Source: JACKHA01 sp041401985
GTDB lineage: Bacteria; Planctomycetota; Phycisphaerae; Phycisphaerales; UBA1924
Direction: 5' to 3'
NCBI GenBank assembly: GCA_041401985.1
Contig: JAWKTE010000021.1
Coordinates: 7,379 to 71,378, forward strand
Length of the DNA stretch: 64,000 bases
The position numbers were made by a program, and so were the translations under genes. Each line of letters begins with the position of its first letter. Position 1 is the stretch's first letter. Under the pieces are notes generated by a model that did no database searches, had not been told where the DNA came from, and saw only the letters and a list, made by a program, of their open reading frames with translations. Positions 16,569-25,334 of the stretch are shown in pieces.

Positions 16569-16830
16569 CCGCGCGAGCCGGGGCGTCCCCGCCCCGAACA
16601 CCCGACCGCGAGCCGGGGCGTCCCCGCCCCGAAACCTGACCGCGAGCCGGGGCGTCCCCGCCCCGGTTTGCCTCGGGTGGCACGCCCACGCCAGCGCGGG
16701 CGTGGTGACGCACGGAACGCGATCACGCCCGCGCCACGCAGCGGCGTCAAGGAGTGCTGAGCAGCCCAACGCGGGGTGTGGGCGTGCCACCCGGTGGAAC
16801 CGGGGCGGGGACGCCCCGGCTCGCGCGCGG
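16569..16830. repeat. composite palindromic element, copy 3 (A-A-A-B-B'-A')
   Basis: Three direct hairpin-A copies (16578-16596, 16613-16631, 16647-16666), hairpin B (16673-16708), diverged inverted B (16721-16791) and inverted A (16800-16819). Fills the divergent gap between cdsA and the outer-membrane protein gene, so it lies in both 5' regions. Confidence 0.85.
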
Positions 16831-16897
16831 GTGTCGGCGAGCGCACGCCTCCCGCACCCCGCCGATACGCTCGCTCAACCCCTGCACGGAACCAGCC

Positions 16898-17878
16898 ATG
16901 CCGACCACACCCGTCCGCCGCACCCCGCTCGCCCGCACCGCCGCCCTCGCGGGCCTTGTCGTGGCCCCGCTGCTCGCGCCGCCGGCCCTCGCCCAGGGCG
17001 ACACCGACGAACTCACCCCGCCGCCCGATCGCCCGTGGTCGTTCACGCTCACGCCCCGGGCGGTCCACTACTTCACCAGCGATCTGGACGACGACTCCGA
17101 CGCGGGCATGGGCGACGTGTCCGTCTCTCGCTTCGGCCTGCTGCCGGTGCTGCAGATCCCAGTTGGCGACGACGCAACGCTGGCGTTCAACGGGGAGTTC
17201 ACGTACTCGTTCTACAACTTCGACGGCTCCGGCATCTTCGACGACTCGCTCGACCTGCTCGACGACGCCTACGAGGCCGGGCTGGGCGTCACCTGGTCCA
17301 ACCAGATCAACGAGCACTGGCTGTACGCCGTCGGCGGGGGCTTCCGCGTCTCGGCCGAGGCCGGCGCCGACGTGGACGACGCCCTCACCGGGCGTTTCTT
17401 CGGCACCGTCAACTACCGCGTCTCGGAGAACTTCGTCATCGGCGGCGGCGTCGGGGTCTCGACCGAACTCGACGACGACGTGCTCGTCGTGCCCATCATC
17501 AGCGCGTTCTACCAGCCGAGCGAGAAGGTCGTGTTCGCCGCGGGCGGCGGGCCGGCCGCCGCCGGTCGCACGCTCGGGGCCACCATCACCTACCGCTTCC
17601 AGCCCGATGTCGCCCTCTCGTTCACCGGCGCGTGGGACTACCGCCAGTTCCGCCTCGACGACGACGGCCCGATCCCCGACGGCATCACGACCGACCAGCG
17701 CGTCGATCTGCTCGTGGGCCTCGATTGGGGCATCACCCCGACCGTCACCCTCCGCCTCGAGGCCGGCGCCACCATCTGGCAGGAGTACGAGTTCATCGAC
17801 TCCGACGACGACCACCTCTACGACGTCGAGACCGATCCGACGGCGTTCATCGGCGGCGGCGTCACGTTCGAGTTCTGA
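16898..17878 (+). CDS. outer-membrane beta-barrel protein
   Basis: 326 residues. Signal peptide cleaved near PALA-QG (residue about 34). The rest alternates hydrophobic and polar residues in aromatic-rich strands (FTLTPRAVHYFTSD, ATLAFNGEFTYSFYNF, ATIWQEYEF) and ends with a C-terminal Phe (GGGVTFEF), the hallmark of an outer-membrane barrel. Rich in D and poor in K. Similar in plan to DUF6268-type barrels. Substrate or role unknown. TACGCT about 26 nt upstream could be a promoter with a short leader. Confidence 0.75.
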   Translation: MPTTPVRRTPLARTAALAGLVVAPLLAPPALAQGDTDELTPPPDRPWSFTLTPRAVHYFTSDLDDDSDAGMGDVSVSRFGLLPVLQIPVGDDATLAFNGEFTYSFYNFDGSGIFDDSLDLLDDAYEAGLGVTWSNQINEHWLYAVGGGFRVSAEAGADVDDALTGRFFGTVNYRVSENFVIGGGVGVSTELDDDVLVVPIISAFYQPSEKVVFAAGGGPAAAGRTLGATITYRFQPDVALSFTGAWDYRQFRLDDDGPIPDGITTDQRVDLLVGLDWGITPTVTLRLEAGATIWQEYEFIDSDDDHLYDVETDPTAFIGGGVTFEF

Positions 17879-17939
17879 CCGCGGCCCGGCACCGGCCATG
17901 AATCTCCGCTCACAAGCCCACGCCGCGCCGCCCACGCGG

Positions 17940-17945
17940 TAGACT
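17940..17945 (+). promoter_or_regulatory. TANNNT box, leaderless-type promoter
   Basis: TAGACT ends 6 nt before the ATG at 17952, followed by GCCCCC. Confidence 0.6.
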
Positions 17946-17951
17946 GCCCCC

Positions 17952-18848
17952 ATGCTCCCGCACTGCCGCACCCCGGCCTGGCCCGCGGACCTCGACCCCG
18001 GGCGCTTCGCCTCGCGCATCCGCACCAAGTCGCCCGAGGGCTGCCGCGTCGGGCTCATCGGCCTGGCCGACGACCACGGGATCCGCCTCAACCGCGGTCG
18101 TCAGGGCGCCGCCGAGGGCCCGCGTGCGTTCCGTGCCGCGCTGGCACGCTACGGCGCCGCCGACGCGCCGGGCCCCGACCGACCGCTCGTCTTCGATGCC
18201 GGCGACGTCGTCGGCGTGCCCGGCGAGGATCTGGCCGCCATGCACCACCGCGTCACCGACGCGACCAAGGCCATGCTCGACCTGGGCCTGCTCCCGGTCG
18301 CGATCGGCGGCGGGCACGACCTGACCTACCCGTTCGTCCGCGCCGTCGCCACCCACACCCATCAGTCCATGGTTGGCGTCTACTTCGACGCCCACCTCGA
18401 CGTGCGCGAGGCCGTCGGCTCCGGCATGCCCTTCCGCCGCCTCATCGAGGACGGCTCGGCCCGCTCGCTCCACGTCCACGGCCTCGACCGCCTCGCCGCC
18501 GACCAAACCCACCTCCACTGGTTCCAGGCCCACGGCGGGCACGCCGAGTTCGACACCACGCCCGACGATCCCTGGCCCGAGGGCGACCTGTTCGTCAGCC
18601 TCGACCTCGACGTGATCGACCAGGCCCACGCCCCCGGCGTGTCGGCCATGAACCCCGCCGGGTGGTCGGCCCAGGAGGCCCAGCGCTGGGTCGCCGCCGC
18701 CGGGCGCCACCCGCGCGTCCGCTGCTTCGACATCATGGAACTCTCGCCGCCGCACGACGAGAACGGGCGCACCGCCCGCCTGGCCGCCCACCTGTTCCTC
18801 ACGTTCCTCCGCGGGCTGGGCGAGCGCCCGCGCACGCCGCGCGAGTAA
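17952..18848 (+). CDS. hutG: formimidoylglutamase / arginase-family hydrolase
   Basis: 298 residues of the ureohydrolase fold. The binuclear manganese site is complete: GGGHDLTY, YFDAHLDVRE and SLDLDVIDQAHAPGVS. It most likely cleaves N-formimidoyl-L-glutamate to glutamate and formamide, the last step of histidine degradation, because hutI follows 38 nt downstream in the same direction. hutH and hutU are not in the window. An agmatinase or arginase role is possible by sequence alone, but the neighbour argues against it. Confidence 0.88.
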   Translation: MLPHCRTPAWPADLDPGRFASRIRTKSPEGCRVGLIGLADDHGIRLNRGRQGAAEGPRAFRAALARYGAADAPGPDRPLVFDAGDVVGVPGEDLAAMHHRVTDATKAMLDLGLLPVAIGGGHDLTYPFVRAVATHTHQSMVGVYFDAHLDVREAVGSGMPFRRLIEDGSARSLHVHGLDRLAADQTHLHWFQAHGGHAEFDTTPDDPWPEGDLFVSLDLDVIDQAHAPGVSAMNPAGWSAQEAQRWVAAAGRHPRVRCFDIMELSPPHDENGRTARLAAHLFLTFLRGLGERPRTPRE

Positions 18849-18886
18849 CGTCGCCGCCGAACCCCCGCCCGCCAGGAGCCCGAGCC

Positions 18887-20143
18887 ATGGACGCCTCGGC
18901 AAATCCGCACCAACCCACCGACGACGCCCTGCTCATCCGCAACGCCCGCGTCCTCACGCTCGGCGAGTCACCCTGGCCCCGGCGCGGCCACGCTCTGGGC
19001 GACCTGAGCGTCGTCGAGCGTGCCGACGTCTTGTGCCAGAACGGCATCGTCCGCGCCGTCGGGCCCGATCTGGACGCACCGCCCGGGGCCCGCGAGATCG
19101 AGGCCGACGGGCGCGTCCTCATGCCCGCATTCGTCGACTGCCACACCCACCTGTGCTGGGCCGGCAGCCGCATCGACGAGTGGGAGAAGCGCCTCGCCGG
19201 CGCGACGTACCTGGAGATCCTCGAGTCCGGCGGGGGCATCATGGCCACCGTCCGCGCCGTCCGGGCCGCCACCATCGAGCAGCTCGCCGCCGCATTGCTC
19301 GACCGCCTCATCCGCCTCCTCCGCGCCGGCACCACCACCGTCGAGATCAAGTCGGGCTACGGCCTCTCGACCAACCACGAACTCAAGATGCTCGCGGCGA
19401 TCGACAGCGCCGCGGGCCTCTGGGCCGGCACGATCGTCCCCACCGCCCTGCTCGGGCACGCCAAGGACCCCGACGACCCGACCTTCGTCCAGCGCACGAT
19501 CGACGAGACGCTCCCGGCGATCTCCCAGTCCCACCCCGGCATCACCATCGACGCGTTCTGCGAGAAGGGCGCGTGGAACCTCGATGAGACCATCCTCCTG
19601 TTCGAGCAGGCCCGCCAGCGACGCCACCCGCTCCGCGTCCACGCCGACCAGTTCAACAGCCTGGGCATGACCCCCGCCGCCATCCGCCTCGGGGCCCGCA
19701 GCGTCGACCACCTCGAGGCCTCCACCGACGCCGACCTCCGCGCGCTGGCGGACTCGAGCACCTTCGGCGTCATCCTCCCCGCCTGCGGCTTCCACCTCGA
19801 CAACCGCTACGCACGCGGCCGCGCGTTCCTGGACCACAACGGCCTGCTGGCCATCGCCACCAACGCCAACCCCGGCTCGGCCCCGTGCTCGTCCATGCCC
19901 ATGGCCGTCGCGCTGGCCGTCCGAGCCTGCGGCCTCACGCCCTGGGAGGCCATCGGCGCCGCCACCGCCAACGCCGCCGCCCTGCTCGGCTTCACCGATC
20001 GCGGCGTGATCGTCCACAACGCAAAGGCCGATCTCATCCTCCTGTGCCACCGCGACGAGCGCGCCCTGGCCTACGAGTTCGGCGAGGACCCGGTCGACAT
20101 GGTCGTTTGCGACGGACGCATCGTCCGCGAGCCGATCGCCTGA
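18887..20143 (+). CDS. hutI: imidazolonepropionase
   Basis: 418-residue amidohydrolase that opens 4-imidazolone-5-propanoate to N-formimidoyl-glutamate, the third step of histidine breakdown. Metal ligands: FVDCHTHLCWAGSR (HxH near 87-89), later HADQFNS and DHLEAS, and the catalytic Asp region ATNANPGSAP. CAGGAG lies 10 nt before ATG 18887, so it has a normal ribosome site, unlike hutG; the pair probably forms an operon. The product feeds HutG next door. Confidence 0.93.
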   Translation: MDASANPHQPTDDALLIRNARVLTLGESPWPRRGHALGDLSVVERADVLCQNGIVRAVGPDLDAPPGAREIEADGRVLMPAFVDCHTHLCWAGSRIDEWEKRLAGATYLEILESGGGIMATVRAVRAATIEQLAAALLDRLIRLLRAGTTTVEIKSGYGLSTNHELKMLAAIDSAAGLWAGTIVPTALLGHAKDPDDPTFVQRTIDETLPAISQSHPGITIDAFCEKGAWNLDETILLFEQARQRRHPLRVHADQFNSLGMTPAAIRLGARSVDHLEASTDADLRALADSSTFGVILPACGFHLDNRYARGRAFLDHNGLLAIATNANPGSAPCSSMPMAVALAVRACGLTPWEAIGAATANAAALLGFTDRGVIVHNAKADLILLCHRDERALAYEFGEDPVDMVVCDGRIVREPIA

Positions 20144-20145
20144 AC

Positions 20146-20320
20146 GCGAGCCGGGGCGTCCCCGCCCCGGACTCTCAGGCGCGAGCCGGGGCGTCCCCGC
20201 CCCGGTTTGCCTCGGGTGGCACGCCCACGCGCAGCGCGGGCGTGGTGACGCACGGAGATTCGATCACGCCCGCGCCCCGCCTGTTGGGACCGGGGCGGGG
20301 ACGCCCCGGCTCGCGCGCGA
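20146..20320. repeat. composite palindromic element, copy 4 (A-A-B-b'-A')
   Basis: Direct hairpin A at 20151-20170 and 20186-20205, hairpin B at 20213-20246 (gcccacgc-gcag-cgcgggcgtgg), a truncated inverted B (20261-20282) and inverted A at 20290-20309. It begins 3 nt after the hutI stop codon. Confidence 0.85.
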
Positions 20321-20341
20321 GAGCGCTCTCCAGAACGAACG

Positions 20342-20371
20342 AAAAAGGGGCGGACGCCGCGCGCCCGCCCC
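20342..20371 (-). terminator. rho-independent terminator, minus strand
   Basis: GGGGCGG/CCGCCCC stem followed on the minus strand by TTTTTCG. Ends the dockerin-protein transcript 37 nt after its stop codon. Confidence 0.65.
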
Positions 20372-20407
20372 TGTCTCGCTGCTTCGATTCTTCGCTGTCT
20401 GGCTTGC

Positions 20408-22648
20408 TCAGCACCCAGCCGCGAAGATCGCCAGGTAGTAGAAGAAGTCGTCGTTGGTGATGATCCCGTTGGGCACGCCGTAGCCCGGCTGGCCCACGAC
20501 CGCGCCGGTGGTCAGATCGGCCACCGCGACGTTGCCGCTCGCGAACTGCGCGAGGTAGTAGAAGAAGTCATCGTTGTTCAGCACGCCGTTGGGCACGCCA
20601 TAGCCCGGCTGGCCCGCGACCGCGCCGGTCGTGAGGTCCGGCTGGCACGCCGGGGGCGCCATGCAGGTCAGGATCTCGATCATGACCGCGTCCACGCCGC
20701 CCTCGACCACCGAACCCGCCCCGGCGTCGCCGATCACGAACCGCAGACGCATCTGGGCCGTCGGCGTGATCACATCGGCGATCCGCTTGGTCGTGTAGCG
20801 CCACGCGTCCTGCGACTGCGGCCCGATCCGCTCGAACAGGATCCACGACCCGCCGTTGTTGTTCGAGATCTCGATGTCCAGCGGGTCGTTGTTCGGGCTG
20901 CCGCCGAAACTGTTGCTCAGCCACGCGGCGTACGAGGCGTACGCCTCGCCGCCGGTCGCGTCGAACACGGGCGAGGTCAGCGTCGTCGACCCGCCGTCAA
21001 CGTCCGAGTCGCCCGACACATTCTCCGTCAGGTAGCACTGCCCGGAGCCGTCGTAGTCGCTGGGCGGATCGCCGCGACCGCCGTTGACCGGCACGCCGCG
21101 CTCCCACGCGCCCGACGTCAGGCCCGCGGAGTTCGTCACGGTCCAGCCCATGTTGGTCTGGAAGTTGTCGGCGAACCGCACCTCGGAGCCCGTGACCACC
21201 AGCGCCTCGAACGCCGCCGCCGCCCCGCCCTGCGGCGCGACGAACAACTCGTTGGTGCTGGTCTCGGCCGAGACATAGAACCCGACGTTGTCGAAGCACG
21301 AGGCCGCCGGGAACGTCGCCCGGTACTCGTCGGGGTTGCCCGTGGCCACCGCCGGCACGCCGACGAAGCCGCTGCCCGTGTCCACGTGCATCATCACCGA
21401 CGCGGGGTTGAGCGTCACGCCCTGCTCGATGACGTTGAACGTGAGCGTGTCGGTCCCGCCGGGCCCGATCCGCTCGGGCGTGCCGGTCGGGAACTCGAAC
21501 ACGAGGCGCTCGAACTGCGTCCGGACCATCACCAGGCCCTGCTGGAAGTCACTGATCAGGATCGTGCCCGACGGGAAGTACGGGTACGTCGACCACGCCC
21601 CGTTGAACGAGGTCGGGTCGCCACCCGAGAAGGTGTCGAAGTAGCCGATCTCGACGCCCGCCGTCGGGTTCGTGATGTCGAACACCCGCAGGCCGGACGT
21701 GTAGTTGGCCGCGAAGATCATGTCGCCCTTGACGTACAGGTTGTGGTCGATCGACGGGTTGCCGTTCGTCCACGAGTTCACGAACGTCGGGTTCGTCGGG
21801 TCGCTCACGTCGAAGACGCGCGTCGTGGTCGGCAGCCCGAAACTCTGCTCGTCCAGCTCGTCGTTCAGGTAGAAATACTGCTGGTCGTCCGAAAGCCAAC
21901 CCTGGTGGCAGTAGTCGATGTTCGCGTACGACGACGACCCGATCTCGACCGGGGCGGCCTTGTTCGTCACGTCAACCACGCGGAGCCCCGCCCCGCCGCA
22001 GCAGCAGAACGCCAGTTCACGACCGGCCAGCGGCCCCGAGTTCCAGTTGACGATCTGTGCGTCGTGCACGTACCGCCCGTTCCACTCGCCCACATACTGC
22101 GGGTTGTCCGGCGTGGTGTTCAGGTTGTACATCCGCAGCCCGGCCGACCCGCCGCCGCAGCGGTACAGGTACCCGCTGTCGGTGTTGAGCGCCACATTGT
22201 GCGTCGCGCCCGTGGTGATCGAGCCGCCGGTGTTCACGGAGCGCACGAACGTCACGACGCCGCTGTCGATGTTCGACATGTTGTAGACCGCGATCCCGCC
22301 GCCGCCCTCGGTCACGCCGTAGGCGTACGAACCGAACACCTTGACGTCGCGCCACGTCGAGCCCACGCCGTTGTGCTGGAAGATCACCACCGGGTTCTCC
22401 GGGTCGGTGATCTCGACGAACACGAACGACGAGAACATGCCCACGATCGCGTACTCACGCCCCGAAGGCGAGACGTACCCCCAACAGTCGTTGCCCTGGC
22501 TCTCGGTCGACGGCACGTCGTTCAGACCGATGCGGCTCAAAAACTGGATGTTCTCGGACGCGTACGGCTGGGCCGTCGCCACCCCGCACGCAACCCCCGC
22601 CAGTATGCCGGCGGACGCCACAACCCGCCGAAATCGAGTGTTCAGCAC
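20408..22648 (-). CDS. secreted choice-of-anchor-B protein with dockerin-like repeats
   Basis: 746 residues. Signal peptide to about 26 (VACGVATAQ). Residues 30-400 hold LVIVD-type propeller repeats (VFVEITDPENPVVIF, LRVVDVTNKAAPVEIG, TRVFDVSDPTNPTFVN, LRVFDITNPTAGVEIG), as in choice-of-anchor-B proteins. A jelly-roll-like region follows. The C-terminus has two dockerin-like units (LTTGAV..PGYGVPNGVLNNDDFFYYLAQF and a second ending in AAGC). The same tail is on the dehydrogenase at 32879. GTG 22648 has GAGGAG 8 nt upstream. Likely surface-displayed; ligand unknown. Confidence 0.85.
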   Translation of the reverse strand: MLNTRFRRVVASAGILAGVACGVATAQPYASENIQFLSRIGLNDVPSTESQGNDCWGYVSPSGREYAIVGMFSSFVFVEITDPENPVVIFQHNGVGSTWRDVKVFGSYAYGVTEGGGGIAVYNMSNIDSGVVTFVRSVNTGGSITTGATHNVALNTDSGYLYRCGGGSAGLRMYNLNTTPDNPQYVGEWNGRYVHDAQIVNWNSGPLAGRELAFCCCGGAGLRVVDVTNKAAPVEIGSSSYANIDYCHQGWLSDDQQYFYLNDELDEQSFGLPTTTRVFDVSDPTNPTFVNSWTNGNPSIDHNLYVKGDMIFAANYTSGLRVFDITNPTAGVEIGYFDTFSGGDPTSFNGAWSTYPYFPSGTILISDFQQGLVMVRTQFERLVFEFPTGTPERIGPGGTDTLTFNVIEQGVTLNPASVMMHVDTGSGFVGVPAVATGNPDEYRATFPAASCFDNVGFYVSAETSTNELFVAPQGGAAAAFEALVVTGSEVRFADNFQTNMGWTVTNSAGLTSGAWERGVPVNGGRGDPPSDYDGSGQCYLTENVSGDSDVDGGSTTLTSPVFDATGGEAYASYAAWLSNSFGGSPNNDPLDIEISNNNGGSWILFERIGPQSQDAWRYTTKRIADVITPTAQMRLRFVIGDAGAGSVVEGGVDAVMIEILTCMAPPACQPDLTTGAVAGQPGYGVPNGVLNNDDFFYYLAQFASGNVAVADLTTGAVVGQPGYGVPNGIITNDDFFYYLAIFAAGC

Positions 22649-22697
22649 TGTGGTCTCCTCAGATGTGACGGGGAGTTTCCCCCAACCCCGCGTGCGC

Positions 22698-22703
22698 AGT
22701 GTA
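22698..22703 (-). promoter_or_regulatory. extended -10 promoter of the dockerin protein
   Basis: Minus strand TG-TACACT, predicted start near 22690, leader of about 40 nt containing GAGGAG. Confidence 0.45.
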
Positions 22704-22859
22704 CAGGATTCCGGGATCCGGATGCCACCCTTCTTGTTGGGATGAAAAAAGAACCTCGGCGTTCACATGCTGGTCGGGTCAAACGAGCCGGTCCCGAACA
22801 CAGCGCCCGCCGACGCCCACCCGCCGACGAGCCGCGCGAAGTTGCCCGCGCTCCCTCCC

Positions 22860-24059
22860 TCACACAACCAGCATCGCGTCCCCATACGAATAGAACCGGT
22901 ACCCCCGCCCGATCGCCTCCGCGTACAGGCGCTTCAACTCTCCGACGTCCCCCGGCAGCATCGCCGCCACCAGCGCCATCAGCGTCGATCGAGGCAGGTG
23001 GAAGTTCGTCAGCAGCCCGTCCGTCCATCGCCACGCGTACCCCGGCGTCACCAGCAGCCGCGTGTGCAGCCACTCCGCGTGGCCCTCCGCCCCCGCGAAA
23101 GCCTCGACCGTCCGCGCGCTGGTCGTCCCCACGCACACCACCCGCCCGCCCGACTCGCGCGTCCGCTCGATGGCCCCCCGTGTCGAGCCCCCCATTCGGC
23201 ACCACTCCGCGTGCATCGCGTGCTGCTCGACGAACTCGGCCTCGACCGGCTTGAACGTCCCCGGCCCGACGTGCAGCACAACCCCCGCCCGCCCCACGCC
23301 CGCCGCCCCAAGCCGCCCCAGCAACCCCGCCGTGAAGTGCAGCCCCGCCGTCGGCGCCGCCACCGAACCCAACTCCGTCCCGTCCCCGCTCGCCACCGCC
23401 GAGCCCGCGAACACCGTCTGGTACGACCCGAGGTCATCGCCCCAGCGCGCCGAACCGCCCGCGCCCTGCCCCGAGGCTTCGCTCGCCGCGCCGGCCTCGA
23501 CATCCCGCCTCGCCCCCAGGATGTACGGCGGAATCGGTGGCAGCCCCACTTCGTCCAGCACCGCCGGAGTCGAGGCCGCGCCGCCGCCATCCCGCCGCAC
23601 CTGCACCACCCACTCCGCCCCGCCGGCCTCCACCCGCCCCAGCAGCACGACCGAGTACGCGCTCGCGCCGCCCCCCGATCGCGCCAGCCGCACCACCGCC
23701 CCCGGGCGGAACCGCCTTGCCTTGAGCATCGCCACCCAGCGGCACGCGGGAGCGTCCCCGTCGATGGGCACCGCTCCGCCGCCCACTTCGCCCAACGCTT
23801 CCCGCAGGTACAGCCCCTCCACCGCCCCGCCCGTCGCCTCGTTCCGCCCCAAAAACCGCGCCGCCAGCACACGCGACTCGTTGGTCACCAGCAGGTCGCC
23901 CCCCCGCAGCACCTCCGGCAGGTCCCGCACGAACCGGTGCTCCACCGTGCCTCGGGCCCGATCCACGACCATCAGCCGCGCCGCATCCCGCGGCTCCACC
24001 GGACGCACCGCGATCCGCCCCGCCGGCAACTCGTACTCAAGGTCGCTCGTCCGCAGCAC
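22860..24059 (-). CDS. queA: S-adenosylmethionine:tRNA ribosyltransferase-isomerase
   Basis: 399 residues; makes epoxyqueuosine in tRNA anticodons from preQ1 and SAM. Hallmarks: YELPAGRIAVRPVEPRDAARL, DLLVTNESRVLAARF, GSVAAPTAGLHFTAGLLGRL, LHVGPGTFKPV and TNFHLPRSTLMALVAA. It is longer than the usual 340-360 residues because of Gly/Ala-rich insertions near 115-135 and 190-235. GTG 24059 (VLRTSDLEYELP) begins the conserved part; the open frame upstream is low-complexity. No other queuosine gene is nearby. Confidence 0.92.
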   Translation of the reverse strand: MLRTSDLEYELPAGRIAVRPVEPRDAARLMVVDRARGTVEHRFVRDLPEVLRGGDLLVTNESRVLAARFLGRNEATGGAVEGLYLREALGEVGGGAVPIDGDAPACRWVAMLKARRFRPGAVVRLARSGGGASAYSVVLLGRVEAGGAEWVVQVRRDGGGAASTPAVLDEVGLPPIPPYILGARRDVEAGAASEASGQGAGGSARWGDDLGSYQTVFAGSAVASGDGTELGSVAAPTAGLHFTAGLLGRLGAAGVGRAGVVLHVGPGTFKPVEAEFVEQHAMHAEWCRMGGSTRGAIERTRESGGRVVCVGTTSARTVEAFAGAEGHAEWLHTRLLVTPGYAWRWTDGLLTNFHLPRSTLMALVAAMLPGDVGELKRLYAEAIGRGYRFYSYGDAMLVV

Positions 24060-24795
24060 GTTGCCCCCGCACCACACCCGCCGTCGCCCCAGGCCAACAC
24101 CACCGACCAGCCCGCGCGCCGCCCCGCTCCATGCACGCAGCGACGCGCCCCGCCCCACTCCAAACGCCGACAGGACGCGGCTTCTATCGGACCCCCGCCC
24201 CCACGCCCGCTCGGCACGCGGTTCGTCTCCCGCACCACAACGTGCGCTCAGAGCCGATCCACCACCAGCCATCCGCGAGCATGCCGCCGCTGCCGGCACG
24301 CCCAGCAACGCCGCGCGACGCGACGCCCGCGACCAGCGTCACGCAACGCTATGTCGAACACGCCTGCACCGCCGACCCGTGCCCGACCCGACTCCCCGAT
24401 CGCTTCGACCCGACACCCACGAATCCCCTCCTCCCCGCCGACGAGCAGCATCCCCGGCCGCCTCCCCATTCGCCCTCGTCGATCGGCCGCCTCGAACCGC
24501 CTCGCTCCGCCGCCCGTTCCGCCCGCTCCCAACCCGCTCCCGCCGCGCCCGGTCGATCACAACCCAATGGCCGCGCCACACACGCTTCCCCTCCCCCAAC
24601 CAACCGACACCGCCGCACCACGCCTCGCCACACCAGCCCCGACCACTCCCGTGTCCACATCGCCCGCCCGCCCGATCCGCGCCCGCCCTCCGCCTCATCG
24701 CCACCCGCCGCGGCTCCATCCTCGACGTGCTCGCCTGACCCCGACGCAAGCCCGCGCCCTCCACTACCATGCCCCCCTTCACAAGGGGCCTCCCC
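24060..24795. other. 736-bp region with no supported gene
   Basis: Pyrimidine-rich on the plus strand (CCGCC/CACC runs). Open frames cross it on both strands but have shadow-like P/R/A composition. The plus frame ends ALRLIATRRGSILDVLA-stop at 24738, which looks like a natural protein end, so a decayed gene is possible. TACCAT at 24765-24770 may be the promoter of the lipoprotein gene. Confidence 0.5.
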
Positions 24796-25272
24796 ATGCG
24801 CGCCATCCAACGCCGCCGCCGCGATCGCGAATCGCACACCGCACGCCGAACCGCGCACACCGCCTCCGCGCTTGCCGCGGCTGTCGCGTCCCTCGCGTGC
24901 GTGCTCGCGCTGCCCGCCTGCTCCAGCGGCCTGCCCGTCACCACCCGCGACCGCGCCTTCGACGGCCCCACCATCGCCATCGACTCCACCGGCCCCGAGC
25001 ACACCGTCATCGTCACCGCTCCCACCGCTGGCTACCTCGTCAGCCTCGACGACGTCCGCGACCGCATGGGCGGGCGCGAGGCCCTCATCTCCATCCGCCC
25101 CCCCGACCCCCGCTTCGTCGTCGCCCAGGTCCTGACCGAGCACCGCGTCGGTTCCGACGTCGCCAGCACCACGCCGCTCGACGTCTTCGCCCGCGTCCTG
25201 CCGCGCGACTCGCGCGAGAACATCGAGTACGTCCTGGCCGGCACCACCGAACGCGCTTCCGCCGCCAACTAG
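24796..25272 (+). CDS. small lipoprotein of unknown function
   Basis: 158 residues. A basic N-terminus (MRAIQRRRRDRES) and hydrophobic stretch end in LPACSS, a lipobox, so the protein is lipidated after signal peptidase II. The mature part (about 105 residues) is a single domain: VTTRDRAFDGPTIAID.. and ISIRPPDPRFVVAQVLTEHR. ATG 24796 has AAGGGG upstream; ATG 24769 in the same frame is the alternative and adds nine residues. The family is not recognised. Confidence 0.6.
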   Translation: MRAIQRRRRDRESHTARRTAHTASALAAAVASLACVLALPACSSGLPVTTRDRAFDGPTIAIDSTGPEHTVIVTAPTAGYLVSLDDVRDRMGGREALISIRPPDPRFVVAQVLTEHRVGSDVASTTPLDVFARVLPRDSRENIEYVLAGTTERASAAN

Positions 25273-25322
25273 CCCCGCTGTTGCCAGACGATCACCCTCT
25301 GGCGGCCCGATCCGTCGCACCG

Positions 25323-25328
25323 TACAAT
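25323..25328 (+). promoter_or_regulatory. TANNNT box, leaderless-type promoter
   Basis: TACAAT ends 6 nt before the ATG at 25335. It is the closest of the set to the TATAAT consensus. Confidence 0.6.
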
Positions 25329-25334
25329 CCCCGC

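Noticed and set aside
20146..20320. Composite element as an insertion sequence
   Set aside because: No transposase frame and under 300 bp. At most a non-autonomous element.
24131..25135. Plus-strand frame between queA and the lipoprotein gene
   Set aside because: P, S, T and R low-complexity composition, no conserved block, and it runs through the real lipoprotein gene in another frame.
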